From Petunia secreta (Eukaryota; Streptophyta; Magnoliopsida; Solanales; Solanaceae), in the NCBI GenBank assembly GCA_029990175.1, contig JARKIP010000038.1:29457501-29521500 (forward strand): a DNA stretch of 64,000 nt. The letters are read 5' to 3'. Every line of letters begins with the position of its first letter. The first letter of the stretch is position 1. Under the pieces are notes generated by a model that saw only the letters and a list, made by a program, of their open reading frames with translations, did not search any database and was not told where the DNA came from. Below are positions 11,999 to 23,701 of the stretch, one piece after another. A program made the translations under genes and the position numbers.

Positions 11999-13326
11999 TG
12001 ATATTTGGCGATATTCGCATATTTTACCTTAATATTTCCTTGCATTTTGGGTACTTTACGCACTCATTATATGTGATAATTGTGTTTCTTGCCCTCACTT
12101 AGAGTATTTGTGATTTTAGGAATGACTTGGATGAAATCGAGGCAAGAACAAACAAAACGGAGCAAAATACTTTGGAAAGCAAGGCTTGGACTAAACTGAT
12201 GCGTTGGAAGCTATTTTGAAGGCAAAGCTTCCAAGAAAGCCCTGAACTTTGGAAGCTGTTTTGAGAGCAAAGCTTCAGAGATAGCCTTGGATTTGGAAGC
12301 TATACTGGAAGCTCGGCTTCCAAGAAAGTTCTGAGGCTGGCGAGACTTAAGTTTTTCCAACTAGTTTAGGTTTTGGTTTAACTTATCCTAGCATTTTGTA
12401 AAAGCTATAAAAGCCTTACTACTTCGTTATTATTAGGAAGAAGTCTGTTGTGGAGAGAGTTTTTGACAGAGAATATATTTAACCAAGGGTTTAATTCTTT
12501 TACATCATCTATTACAATATTCAATTTTTCTCAATGGAAAATACCAATAGCATTTTTTTGATGGATAAGGATAGAGGGTTTTGTTATCATGAATATGCGT
12601 AGCTAAACATATCGTTCTAGGGTTAGAACTAATACATGAAGATAGATGTTTGAAAGTTGATTTCTACCTATTAATTTACCGTTACAGATTGTTTATTCTT
12701 TCTTGAACCTAATTGTGTGGTTATTGAGGCCTGATAATTGAACACTATCTACGGTTTATAAGTTGAACTCGACAGAGGAAATTTGTGAATGCACATAAGA
12801 AAGAATAGGGCTTGATTGTGAACCTGGGCATCAGGGAATCGATTTGCGGGTAAGATAGACATATACCTATTCGCCTTGCTTAGCTAAATACAGAGTTCTT
12901 TAATGCATGCATGTGATTTAATTACATAGAAATATAATCATTAAAGTAGCTTGCATAGAGTCGTGAAGAATCAACAGGTTTTCACGATATTTAACCTGTT
13001 TGTTAGCAATCTAGGAAATCAAGAAGTAGAATCGACTGGAAAACTCAACTTGATTGTTTGTTGCTCTAACTCTAGACTGTTTCTCTCTTATTGGTAACAA
13101 CTCATAAATTGATCTCGATTACTTGACTTCATTACTCGCTTTTAATTATTGTTTGCTTAGTTAGTAGAAAAATTACAACTATCATTGAAAAAGATCCCTA
13201 AATAATTTTTAGAAAATTGTTTACTAGAATACGGTTATTAACAATAGTCCTCGTGGGAATGATACTCGACTCGCTACTTTATTACTTGTCCACCACGTAT
13301 ACTTGCGTGTGCATTTGGGAGCAACA
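11999..13326 (+). repeat. Full-length Athila LTR, shared between elements 1 and 2
   Basis: This 1328-bp LTR starts TGATATTTGG right after the polypurine tract and ends GAGCAACA. It carries a TATAAAAG box at 12416. Upstream of it are three tandem copies of about 45 bp (12204-12340), each able to fold as TTGGAAGCT...AGCTTCC. The 3' third matches the LTR1 remnant at roughly 90 percent, and the whole matches the LTR at 16367-17601. It is followed by AGTTTTTG but not by a primer site, so it is not a normal 5' LTR for what follows. Confidence 0.85.
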
Positions 13327-13331
13327 AGTTT

Positions 13332-14276
13332 TTGATAATATGTGCTCCAAAACTCTGCTTAAATTTTGATGATCTCTGTCTACTTTGTGGAGGAAACCAC
13401 TTGTGGAAAAATTGCCCAAGTCTTTTAACCTTACGGGATTGGTTATGTGGATTTTCTACAACCTTTGACTGGACCTTTTGTAAATTTTGTGGTGGTCCGT
13501 GGAATTCGTGTCCTAAGTGTCGTACTCCTTCCTCTATCAATGTGTGTGATGATTTTAACAATATTTGTGAGTCTGAAAGGAATGATGAAGTGCAGGTTGT
13601 GAGCCGAAATGCTAACAGAGCAAGCCAACCTTTTAGAAGCATATGGGGATTTCAGGAGTGAACTTACAAATATGGCGAGGCAATTTATAGAAGAAAGGGT
13701 TGTGCTCAGACAAGAAATTGATCTATTTGGCTTAGTTATTCATGACCAAGAGGCGATTTTGAGTGACATGATTGAGGTGTCCATGCCTAATTATCAATTA
13801 TCGTGTTTGGTAGATTTAAGATAAAAGAGCATAGGAGCTAATTTGAAGAGCAAAAAGTGAAATTTCTACAATTTGACCCAATATTAGTTGATGATGCCGA
13901 AGTTGAGGAAATTACATTAGAGTCAAGTGAGGAAAAAGAAAATAACATATTTGAGGCTTCTAGTGTTTGTTCAAGTGAGGGTGTCAAAAGTAATGCAATT
14001 TTGGAGTTCGAGCGCATAGGAACTCAATCGAATCACTTTTCTACATTGTGTTTGGATGGTAACATGAGAATCAAGCCATCTGAGCCAGTCAAGAAGTGTA
14101 CGAATGAGGAACAAGATGCTTACATTTTGAAATTTTTCATGCAAAGGAGACGAAATGATGTTCCTCACTTAAGAGCCAAAAAGTGTAAAATGCGACATTG
14201 TTTAATTGGTTCTTTGGTATTTTTGCTACCACCCCAATACCATAGTCATAAGCTTGAGCAAAAATTGAGGATTTAA
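13332..14276 (+). pseudogene. Cysteine-rich ORF remnant in element 2, function unknown
   Basis: Three adjacent open pieces run 13332-13661, 13609-13824 and 13857-14276. The first contains CLLCGGNHLWKNC, which has exactly the CX2CX3HX4C spacing of the Athila gag zinc knuckle at 3029-3067. About 35 residues later comes a second cysteine cluster, CKFCGGPWNSCPKC. The following pieces are acidic and lysine-rich without a recognised domain. A gag-derived nucleic-acid-binding protein carried by the non-autonomous unit is a reasonable guess, but I do not recognise the family. Confidence 0.4.
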
Positions 14277-14322
14277 TTTATAAGTTCGAGGTGGAGGAAA
14301 AAAATGATGAAGTTGTTTTCGT

Positions 14323-16366
14323 CGTGCCGCGACATAAAATCAACGCCTTTTGGGAGGCAACCCAATTTTCTTGCTTTATTTTTATTTAATTTTTTTTTTT
14401 TTTTTGCATATTACTTTGGGTGATTCTTTGGATTATAGGTTCATGTAATATTGAGTTAAAGTGTAGGGTGTTCTTGACCCTGCCTAATATTAATGACATG
14501 TTGGGGGAAGTCTGAGTACCTCATGCTACACGGAAGTTTTGAGGATGCTAGCATCAAAGGATAGGACTTTTTGCCTTCAGGGAAGTTCCTTTTAACTCTT
14601 GCTCTTTATTTTTATCGCATTGATGACATTGCTCAGTTTAAGTGTGGGGTGAGGGAATTCCCGAATTTTTGAGGTTATGGATGATTGTACCGTTAGGAAT
14701 TTCTTGAATGCATATTTTCTATCTGTCAGTTGACTTTATTTTTATTTGTTTCTTGCTTTAATATAAAAAATAAAAAAAATTAGAAAACTAATGAAAATTT
14801 CCAAAAAGGTTTTCTTTTTAGTTTTAGTTAGTGGTACATATCATCTGGCATGTGGTTTTTCTTATGGCCTCGGTTCTTTTCCATGGGTAGACCTTTGAAC
14901 CAGGTAATTTTTTATTTTTAGGAGTAGTGTAGTATTAGTTGTAGATATGTTAGGAAAAATTGATAGAATGCTAGGTGCCTTTGGTTAGTTTGATATTGGT
15001 GGATTTAGACTTGAGCATGTGTTACTTGTGATTCTTTGGTCTTAAAATATTGATGCATGCTGAGAAAAAAATTTGAATGACCTTCTTGAGACTCTTAAGT
15101 ACAACTATTTGACTCTTTTATATACCATTGTTCTTTATTTCACAATTTTTAAAAGTTGCACCTTGTTTACTTAAACCGAGAGTTGGAATGAAATCCTCTT
15201 CAGTGAACTATGTACCATGTGTGATGTGATGTATTCTGTTGTGTTTCGTGAATGTCATATTGATGTCTCGAACTTGCCCCATGTGTGTTCAAAGCGAAAT
15301 CCTAGGTTTCCTCTATTCGGGAGATGATACAGTCGTTTATTTGATAAGCATTTTTAGGCTTGATTAGCCTACCCTTATATTACTTCTTAGTAATCCCATT
15401 TCGAGCCTATTAACATTTTTATTGGCACCCGTATTACAAGCCTTTTCCTTTTATTTTTAATTGTTTTTTTGAACACTTACTCCTTAGAGCACTTTAATAG
15501 AAAAATATTTGAATTTATAGAGTTGTAGTTAAAAAATTTGGGTAGCTTTTGAGTGCAACCAATAATGAAAAAATATGGTGCATCTTGAGAAAAAGTTATT
15601 AACAAGGGTTGGAAAAAAATTGAAAGAAAAACAAATCTCAATCCTTGCTAGTGTTGTGCAAAAAGTAAATTTACAAAATGCTTAAAGTTGAGAGGAAAAT
15701 TCTTGAGTGATGATTTGGCTATTGCTTGATTGATTTTGAGAAGATTTGAGCTATAAAAATTGAAAATGATGTATTAAAGTGCTTGGGAGGTAGTAACTAT
15801 TTTATCCATATTTATCCTACCCGTCATTTAGCCTACTTTACAACCCTTAAAAGTCCTAGTTAATCTCGAATTGGAGTGAGCCTACATTAGTGGAGTCCTA
15901 CACTATGGGCAAGCCTATGGTACATCGTGTGTATGACGTGAACTTCTTTGTGAGAGCGAGTGAATTCTTTCTATATTATGTCCCTAATCTATTCTTGAAA
16001 TTTATTCTTTGTGTGATTTTTGGGACGCTCTCTTGATTCATTATATTTGGATGAGGGCACATGGTTTGCGAGAGATAGGTGAAGTTACTGACTTCTTGGT
16101 TGAGTGAATGGGTGTGATTTTGCAAAAACTTGGTACTATTGAGTCGGTTTTTGAAATTGGGATGTTTTGAGTTAGTCGTTCTAGTGTTTTGAATTATGAT
16201 AAATTTTTGGCATGTTTTGGGTCACATGGTATGTATTTATGCTCTTGTCGAATGGTAAGTATCAACCATAATCATAGGTAGACCTGTTCTATCGAGTGTT
16301 GGATCTTGTCGAGAATTTGTTCTTAGTGATTGCTCGAGGGCGAGCAAAGGTCCAAGTATGGAGTGG
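14323..16366 (+). repeat. 3' interior of element 2, direct repeat of 10131-11998
   Basis: After the third copy of the post-integrase motif (14323-14363) and a T-rich run, the sequence from about 14570 parallels that from 10131, including the purine-rich AAGTGTGGGGTGAGG near 14640. It ends with AAGTATGGAGTGG as a mutated polypurine tract at 16354-16366. No coding signal is seen. Confidence 0.7.
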
Positions 16367-17601
16367 TGGTATTTGGTGATATTTGCCTATTTTACCTTAA
16401 TATTTCCTCGCATTTTTAGTACTTTATTCGTCCATTATATGAAATATTGTGATTCTTGTGCTCACTTATCGTGTTTATGATTTTACGAATGGTTTGGATG
16501 AATTCGGGGCAAGAACAAACAAACGGAGCAAAATACTTTGGAAAGCAAGGGTTGGATCAAACTGATGCGTTGGAAGCTATTTTAAAGACAAAGCTTCCAA
16601 GAAAGCCCTGAAGATTGGAAGCTGTTTTGAGAGCAAAGCTTCAGAGATTGCCTCAAAATTGGAAGCTGTACTGGAAGCGGGGCTTCCAAGAAAGCTTCGA
16701 GTTAACAAGTTTTCCCAACTAGTTTAGGATTTGGTTTAACTTATCGTAGCACTTTGTAAACATTATAAATACATTATAACTTCGGTTTTTAGGGTGTTGG
16801 ACATTGAGGAGAGCAGAGGAGCTCTAGATTTCTTCTAAACAAGTTCTTTCTCTCTTTCTCTTATTCTTTTCTTTAATTATATAGTTTGTTCGTTCTAGAG
16901 TTAGGGCAATTACATGAAGGTTGATGTTTGAGAGTTGATTTCTACCTATTAATTTACCACTACATATTATTTATTCTTTCTTGAGCTTAATTGTTTTGTT
17001 ATTAAGGCCCGAGAGCTGAACACTATCTACGGTTTATAAGTTGAGCTCGACATTGGGAATTTATGAATGCACATAAGAAAGAATAGGACTTGATTGTGAA
17101 CCTGGGCATCAGGGAATCAATTTGCGGATAGGATAGACATATACATATTCGTCTTGCTTAGCTAAATACAGAGTTTTTTAATGCATGCATGTGATTTAAT
17201 TCCATAGAAATATAGGCGTTAGAGTAGCTTGCATAGAGTCGTAAAGAATCGACAGGTTTTCACGAATATATTTAACATGGTAGTTAGCAATCTAGGAAAT
17301 CAAGAAGAGAATCAACTGGAAAACTCAACTGGATTGTTTGTCGCTCTGACTCTGTACCGTTTCTCTTTTATTGATAACAACTCTTAAACTGATCTAGAAT
17401 ACTTGACTTCATTACTTGCTTTTAATTATTGTTGCTTAGTTAGTACAAATTACAATCACTAATGAAAAAGATCTCTGAATAGTTTTTAGGAAATTGTTTA
17501 CTAGAATACAGTTATTACATTAGTCCTTGCGGGAACGGTACTCAACTCACTACTATATTACTTGTCGATGATATTTACTTGCGTGCACGTTTGGAGCAAC
17601 A
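16367..17601 (+). repeat. Third Athila LTR (3' LTR of element 2)
   Basis: This 1235-bp LTR starts TGGTATTTGG and ends TTGGAGCAACA. It matches 11999-13326 over its length with many substitutions and small deletions. The triple hairpin repeat is at 16567-16705 and a TATAAATA box near 16763. The LINE begins within a few bases of its right end. Confidence 0.85.
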
Positions 17602-17639
17602 ATTAGATATGACTACGACAAAGAAGAAGAAAATAGTAC

Positions 17640-18330
17640 CATCGCCATCAGAACTGCCAAAAGCGGAAGTTACTACGTCCCGACAAATGACCCCAGAAAG
17701 TGGAGTAGCTCAAACTCTACTCCCAATCCAATTTGGGCAATGAAGGAGAATAAAGAGTGTATCTTGCAAAATGGCCCGTATACCTTCGACACTAGACCAT
17801 TGATTTTGAAGGAATAGGAGCCCAATTTTCAGATTAGTAAGGAATCCAATAGGATAATTCCCTTATGGATCACCTTTCCTAACCTGCCTATACAATACTG
17901 GGCAGTTGAGAACCTGAGTAAGATAGCTAGTTGTCTTAGCAAGCCGATTTGCACTGATAAGCTTACAACCACAAATGAGAGAATATTTGATGCTAGAATG
18001 TTGATTGAGCTGGATATCACTCAACCTCTCACAGAATCAGTGTTAATCGAGGAACCTAATTGTCTGCATAGGCTTCAACCTGTTGATTATGAATGGATGC
18101 GAAATTATTGCTTAGAATGTTTTGCAAATTGGTAAGCATGCTGATAATTGCAAACTGAACAAGTCTAAAGTTACTCAGGGTGTGCAAAATCCTAAAGGAA
18201 GGAGAAAGTAACAAAGCCCAAGGACCAGCAAAAAGGACATTTGATGGCAATGTCTACCCAAGTACTTGTTAAAGATTCAGGTCAGAATGTTGCAACAAAA
18301 GAAAATGATCTATCTCAAGAAGTGTAGCCT
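17640..18330 (+). pseudogene. LINE ORF1 (DUF4283 RNA-binding protein), pseudogene
   Basis: The segment GPYTFDTRPLIL, then PLWITFPNLPIQYWAVENLS, then ITQPLTESVLIEEP, then YEWMRNYCLECF is the standard plant LINE ORF1 layout (DUF4283 followed by a zf-CCHC_4 domain). Stops at about 17817 and near 18134, where the zinc knuckle should continue, break it. The protein would package LINE RNA. Confidence 0.7.
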
Positions 18331-18525
18331 AGTGTAGTATTCCCTGAGCAGGGTAAGAAAAAAGAGAAAGGAAAGGAAGTGCAAATACAGAATAAGAATA
18401 ATGAACATCCTCTAATTGATGCTGAGCAGCTGTTTGTGAGAAATCAATTTGGTGTTTTGAAAATACAGGAAATGGAGAATAATGCTATATCAAAAAGGGC
18501 AAGCAATATGCAGAAACATCCCCCA

Positions 18526-21500
18526 TGAAGCTATGATGCTGGAACATAAGGGGGCTAAATAAGCCCTATATGCAAAAGGAACTCAAGACCTTTTTGCTTA
18601 AGAATAAAGTGAACCTAATAGGATGTCTTGAGACTAAAGTTAATCAAAGGAAAGCTGAAAAGTTAAAAAAAATTTTGGGGAGTGCTTGCGAACATTCTCT
18701 GACTATGCAAGCACTCATAATGGGAGGCTTTGGATTTTTTGGAAGCCTCAACATGTAGATGAGACCATACTACTCTCAACACCTCAACTGGTACAGTGCT
18801 ATGTTAGGGAGCTTGGAAACCAGTTTGCCTGTAAAGTTACTTTTGTGTATAGGGTAAACACTCAAACAGGAAGACAAGATATGTGCGATCATCTCAAACT
18901 AATGGGTAATCATATTCAAGAACCTTGGCTAATACTAGGGGACTCAATGTTGTATTGATAAGTGAAGATAGAATAAATGGTCAGCAAGTCCATCAACAGG
19001 AAACAATGGAGTTCCAACAATGTATAGATGATATTGGAGTGGGGCAGACTACCAGAAAGGGATGCAGGTACTCTTGGTGTAACAAAAGAGAGGCTGTCAA
19101 TAGAATATATAGTCTGATTGATTGGGTCTTATGTAATGATCTGTGGTTCATGTAGTACATAGAACAGGAAGCATGGTATTTGACTTCAGGGTGTTCTGAT
19201 CACTCCCCTATAGTGATCAACACTGATATTAGGCTCCACCTAACCAACAGGCCATTCAGGCTATACAATGTTCTACTGCATCAGTAAGCTTTCAAGGATT
19301 TAATTGATGAATGTTGGGCACAAGAATATGAGGGTTATGCTATGTACATGGTCTGGAGAAAGCTCAAAATAATTGAAACGAGGGCAAGATCTATAAACAT
19401 AGAGATGGCTTCACTTGAAAAAAAAAACAGCCAGAATTCAGGAAACCCTTAACCATGTGCAGGAGAAGCTGAGCACTGATCTGTTTAATGCACAACTGAT
19501 AGAAGAAGAGAAGGACTTGATTGAGCAATTGCAGAAGTTGAGAATGCTGAATGAGCAAGTTCACAGACAGAAGTTAAGAGCAACATGAATCAGCCATGGT
19601 GATTCCAACACCAAGTTTTTTCATACACACTTGAAGGCTAGACAAGCTAGAAACAAAGTCTCTACTATATGCAATGATCAAGGACATATATTAACTGATA
19701 TAGAACTGGTTAACCAAGAATTCACAGGTTTTTTCCAGCAACTACTAGGTTCCGGTGCGAAAGAATTACCATGCTTAAACCTCGCAATTGCAAAGGATGG
19801 ACCATGTATTAGCATAGATTAGTAGCTGGTCCTTATACAGCCAGTCTCTAGGGAGGATTTTACAAAAGCACTGCAAGATCTACCTAATGATAAAGCCCAG
19901 GGGATAGATGGCTTCCCTGTAGAGTTCTTTAAAGCTTACTGGAACAAAATAGGGGAGGAAGTCAGTCAAGCTGTCATTCAGTTTTTTGAAACTGGTAAAT
20001 TGCCTTAGGGAATAAATTGCACCACTGTCACTGTAGTGCAAAAAGTGGATAATCCTACTTATGTAAAGAAGTTTAGACAAATAGCCTGTTGTAATACCAT
20101 GTATAATTTAATATCTAAGATCCTTACAACTAGGCTAAAAATAGTGGTGGATCATGCGGTTGGTGCATCCCAATCTATATTTATAAAAAAAATAAACATC
20201 CTAGATACTGTAATAATAGTCCATGAACTGGTCAAGGGATACACAAGGAAAGGAGTCTCACCCAGGTGTATCATCAAAATTGATATTTGGAAAGCCTATG
20301 ACTCTGTAGAATGGGGCTTCTTGAAAATGATTATATTGGAGTTTGGATTTCCCACAAAGTTTGTCACTTTGATAATGGAGTGTATTACATCTGTTAGCTA
20401 TTCACTACTTATAAATGATGAGTTGACTGACAGATTTCAAGCAAAAAGGGGTTGAGACAAGGAGACCCCATGCCCTCATACCTATTTATACTGGTTATGG
20501 AATATTCACACATGTCCTTGAAGTAGCCCAGACATGACCCCAACTTTAACTACCATCCCAGATGTAGTAAACTAGGGATAGTCCACATTTTCTTTGCAGA
20601 TGACTTGTTGATATGCTGCAGAGCAGAGAGAGTATCTATACAATTGATGCTGGAAGCTTTCAACCACTTCTCTGACGTATTTGGATTGAAGGCTAATATG
20701 GAGAAGAGTTCCACGTACATTGCTGGAGTGAGTTAAGACTTTAAAGATCAGATACTCACTGAAATGCATTTCACTTTAGGCGACCTGCCATTCAGATACT
20801 TTGGAGTCCCTCTCTCTTCGAAAAGAATCACTATCCAATAATGTATGCCTTTAGTAGAGAAAATGATTGAAACAATCAGAAGTTGAACAAATAAATTTCT
20901 GTCCTACAGTCGTAGAGAACAACTCATCAAGAGTGTACTCTTTGAGATTCAGACATATTGGGCATAAATCTTCTTAATGTCTAAGAAGGTTAGTCAACTA
21001 ATTACCATTATTTATAGGAACTTTCTACGGAATGGTAATGAAGAAAAGTCTAGGAAAGCTTTAGTCTACTGGAGACTCTGTGCAAGCCAAGATCACCTGG
21101 CGGTCTCAACATCCTAGACTTTCAAATATGGAATAGAGCAGCTCTGTGTAAGTTGCTTTGGGCAATTCACTCAACGAAGGAGACATTATGAGTCTAATAG
21201 ATCCACAACTATTACACAAAGGGAAAGAACCTTCCTAAAATAATAGCTCCTGCTCAAGCTTGTTGGCTTGTAAGGAACCTATTTGATGCAGGAAAGTGGC
21301 TTTCCTTTAATTATTTAGATACTCAACTGGGGCAGTACTACCAAGTAGGAAAATTTAGTATTAAAAAGGTCTATCAAGATGAATGGCCAGCACCAGAAAA
21401 TGTTGTGGAAATGTCTGAATGTGCAGCAGGGACCAATGCCAAGACATCAGTTCATCATGTGGCTAACACTACATAATCGACTTGCCACAGTGGATAGATT

Positions 21501-21939
21501 AAGGAAGTGGAATATTAATGTATCACCTGAATATGTGCTATATGATTCAGAGCTAGAGGAAACTGCCTCTCATCTCTTTTTTGACTGCTCTTACTCAAAT
21601 TATATTTGGAGTATGATCCTAAGCAGGATAGATGAAGGAAGAGTGGTTGGAAGCTGGGCAACTGTGCTACAATGGATTACTAGCAGAGTTAACACAAGAA
21701 GACCTAGATCTGAAATGTTGAGGTTCCTATTTACAGCAAAAATTTATCATATCGGGCAGGAAAGGAACAAAAGAAGATTCAACAATAAACAACGAAGCTG
21801 TGTCCAGAGAATTAGAGAGATAGTTCAGCAGCTACACATCAAAGGACAAGCTAATGCTAAATGGAAGAGGCAGCTAGAGAGTTCAAACTCTTACCCATGC
21901 AAACTGTGTATAATTGAGTTCTATGTGCATTTAGTTTAG
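18526..21939 (+). pseudogene. LINE ORF2 (endonuclease, reverse transcriptase, zf-RVT), pseudogene
   Basis: The start reads MKL-stop-CWNIRGLNKP, with TGA where tryptophan is usual. The endonuclease keeps LIGCLETKV (catalytic E), a disrupted LILGD segment and CSDHSP (catalytic D-H) near 19190-19210, spread over several frames. In the RT, DKAQGIDGFPVEFFK (near 19890), KIDIWKAYDSVEW (20275) and FFADDLLIC (20590) are present, with the FADD active site intact. The zf-RVT domain is open at 21379-21939 (PRHQFIMWL...LFFDC). Frameshifts near 18720, 18950, 20455 and 21380, and many stops, exclude a functional product. Confidence 0.8.
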
Positions 21940-22148
21940 CTTAGTATGAGTAGTTAGTTATATTTTTAAAAGCTTTTGTATAGTGTTAAGTTGAGATTTA
22001 GTTCCATAGTCCAAAAAGAACTAGTTGGCGTAAACAGGTACTTGGTTGAATGAAAATTTTTCCTTTTCGACCAAAAATACTTGCAAATGGCTTAAGGGAA
22101 ACATTCTATATTCGAATGCACATGCATTTACTTATTTATCCTCTCCCA

Positions 22149-22171
22149 CCCCCCCCCCCCCCCCCCCCCCC
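22149..22171. repeat. Poly-C/poly-G tract
   Basis: A run of about 23 cytosines followed by CACAAAAAAAAA. Length may be inexact because such tracts are prone to assembly error. Confidence 0.8.
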
Positions 22172-22232
22172 ACAAAAAAAAAGCATAGGTTATAATGAAA
22201 AAGCACATCTCAAGTAAGATACATATATATTA

Positions 22233-22422
22233 TTCCCTATGTTTCAATTTATCTAAATACATTTGACTAGGTACATAATTTAATAAAGAAGTGAAGACTT
22301 CTAAAATTTGTGGTCTAAAATAAGTCATAAATATTTATGGCTATAAATTATCTCATTAAAGGTAAAAGTGAAAAAAAAAAATCAAATCTAAAAAGAAGTC
22401 ACATAAATTGAAACGGATAGAG
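22233..22422. mobile_element. Stowaway-type MITE
   Basis: A 190-bp element with inverted ends TTCCCTATGTTTCAATTTAT... and ...ATAAATTGAAACGGATAGAG, variants of the CTCCCTCCGTTTCA terminus of Tc1/mariner-derived Stowaway elements. It is flanked by TA on both sides. Confidence 0.8.
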
Positions 22423-22880
22423 TATCTATTTCTTACAAAAACGACCACAATCATACGAAAGTTGCAACATCTAAGGAAACCCAATAACCTGAATTAGTGA
22501 ACCTTTTTTGCAACTTTGCAACCCTACGACACCTACAAATACTTGAGTATTCAAATAAATGTAGTTGAATTGCAACTTTAGGCCTCAATCTTCTAAACTA
22601 CAAGAATTATTTAAATAATTTGCATCGAATACAATTGATAGTTTTGTTCAAGACGAGCTATGCGAAATTTTTTATTCTGAAAGAATTGTTGATATTCTCA
22701 AAAATATGATAAATAAAGCAACTGAGATTTAAAGATATAGTTTATTATGAATTTAGGATAACTTTTTAAGTATTCGAATGCATGCAATTTACATAACCAA
22801 TTCAGGCTAATTAGGCATAGATAGTTCGTAAGCCATTCATACGGATTAAAAATATAGTTAAAATTAAAAACATAAAAAGG

Positions 22881-22954
22881 TGTCTGAGCCCGGGTTCGAA
22901 CCGGGGACCTCTAGTGTGTGAGACTAGCGTGATAACCAACTACACCACCCAGAC
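22881..22954 (-). tRNA. tRNA-Val(CAC)
   Basis: The minus strand starts GTCTGGGTGGTGTAGTTGG and folds as a full 74-nt cloverleaf. The acceptor stem GTCTGGG pairs with CTCAGAC (one G-T). A D-arm carries GTAGTTGGTTATCAC, the anticodon stem is CTAGT/ACTAG with loop CTCACAC, and the T-arm GGTTCGAACC is flanked by CCCCG/CGGG. The anticodon CAC reads GTG valine codons. Internal promoter boxes A and B are intact. A TTTTT run six bases downstream is a good Pol III terminator. It looks functional and sits alone among repeats. Confidence 0.95.
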
Positions 22955-23450
22955 TTATATTCTCCTTTTTGTCATTTAAACACTAAATAAAGTAGATGGG
23001 AAGGAAACAATTAAAAATATTAAGTTGGGACTATCAAAAGAATAAGATTTTCACTGACACTAGGATTAGAAAAATAATAAAATTGTCACTAACCTTTTCG
23101 TTGATGACAGTCTCAATGATAATTACTACAAATTATTAACAAAGACTAAACATTGAGTAAAAAGATATTTTCACATCAAAAAGAAAAAGAAGAGCTTGTA
23201 TTAAAAATTGTAACTTAATTAGCATATTAATTTTGAGTCTATTAATTTGGTTAAGAAATAAGGCATTTATATCCCAACTGATTAACTCCTTGACAAAATT
23301 AGTTGTACTTAATTATTAAATAATCATGGAGTAGTTGTTAAACTAATAAAGGTTCCCCCACCTAATTTTGTCATTGTTCTCATGATACTGAAGCAAATTT
23401 ACATGCAATTGTGATTCTAGGCTCAAGAGATTGACTTGTTTATATATATA
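22955..23450. other. Intergenic, no feature seen
   Basis: AT-rich sequence without open frames of note or recognisable repeats. The (TA)n run just before 23450 is the target of the next MITE. Confidence 0.5.
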
Positions 23451-23701
23451 CTTTGTCCAGCCCAAATTAGTTGACTAGCAATAATTATTTGTCCAAAATT
23501 AGTTGATATTTTAGGATTTTAAAACTAAAATTGTTGGTATTTTTCAATTATACCTTTAATAATTAAAAGAACTCTCAACAAAATTTAATAGTCAAACATT
23601 AAATATGCGTATCAAAATAAAATACACACTTTATTTAATAATTATTTTAATGGGCGTGAAAAAGCTGAAGGTGACAACTACGTAATTTAGAACGGAGGGA
23701 G
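23451..23701. mobile_element. Stowaway-like MITE, diverged
   Basis: A 251-bp stretch starting CTTTGTCCAGCCCAAATTAG and ending GAACGGAGGGAG, flanked by TA. The right end is a good Stowaway terminus. The left end has diverged but still aligns with CTCCCTCCGTCCCAAATTAG. Confidence 0.65.

Larger units (their letters stand above)
1659..13326 (+). mobile_element. Decayed Ty3/gypsy retrotransposon, Athila type (element 1)
   Basis: The order is a partial 5' LTR (1659-1981), an Asp-tRNA-type primer site (1989-2006), gag, protease, reverse transcriptase, RNase H, integrase (to 7436), a long mostly non-coding stretch with an extra ORF (8861-10130), a purine-rich tract, and the 3' LTR (11999-13326). PR-RT-RH-IN order and the gag zinc knuckle CX2CX3HX4C fit the Athila branch. 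No chromodomain is seen after the integrase. All reading frames are broken. The two LTRs differ by roughly one base in ten over their shared part, so the insertion is old. The right LTR also serves as the left LTR of a second related unit. Confidence 0.85.
11999..17601 (+). mobile_element. Second Athila-type unit (element 2), non-autonomous or recombinant, sharing the LTR at 11999
   Basis: The unit is LTR (11999-13326), interior of about 3 kb without any pol sequence, and LTR (16367-17601). The interior starts with a different ORF (13332-14276), then the post-integrase motif at 14323, then a 1.8-kb stretch homologous to 10131-11998. It may be a LARD-like non-autonomous derivative that was joined to element 1 by LTR recombination, or a deletion product. 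No primer site follows the left LTR. Confidence 0.65.
17605..22075 (+). mobile_element. Decayed non-LTR retrotransposon (L1-type LINE)
   Basis: ORF1 with a DUF4283/zinc-knuckle protein is followed by ORF2 with endonuclease, reverse transcriptase and a zf-RVT domain, in the order of plant L1 elements. The left end is probably 5' truncated, because ORF1 starts without an obvious leader. The right end, around 22050-22075, carries the GAATGAAAATTTTTCC and TTTTCGACCAAAA sequence typical of plant L1 tails, but only a short A-run. No target duplication could be identified. Both ORFs contain many stops and frameshifts. Confidence 0.8.
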
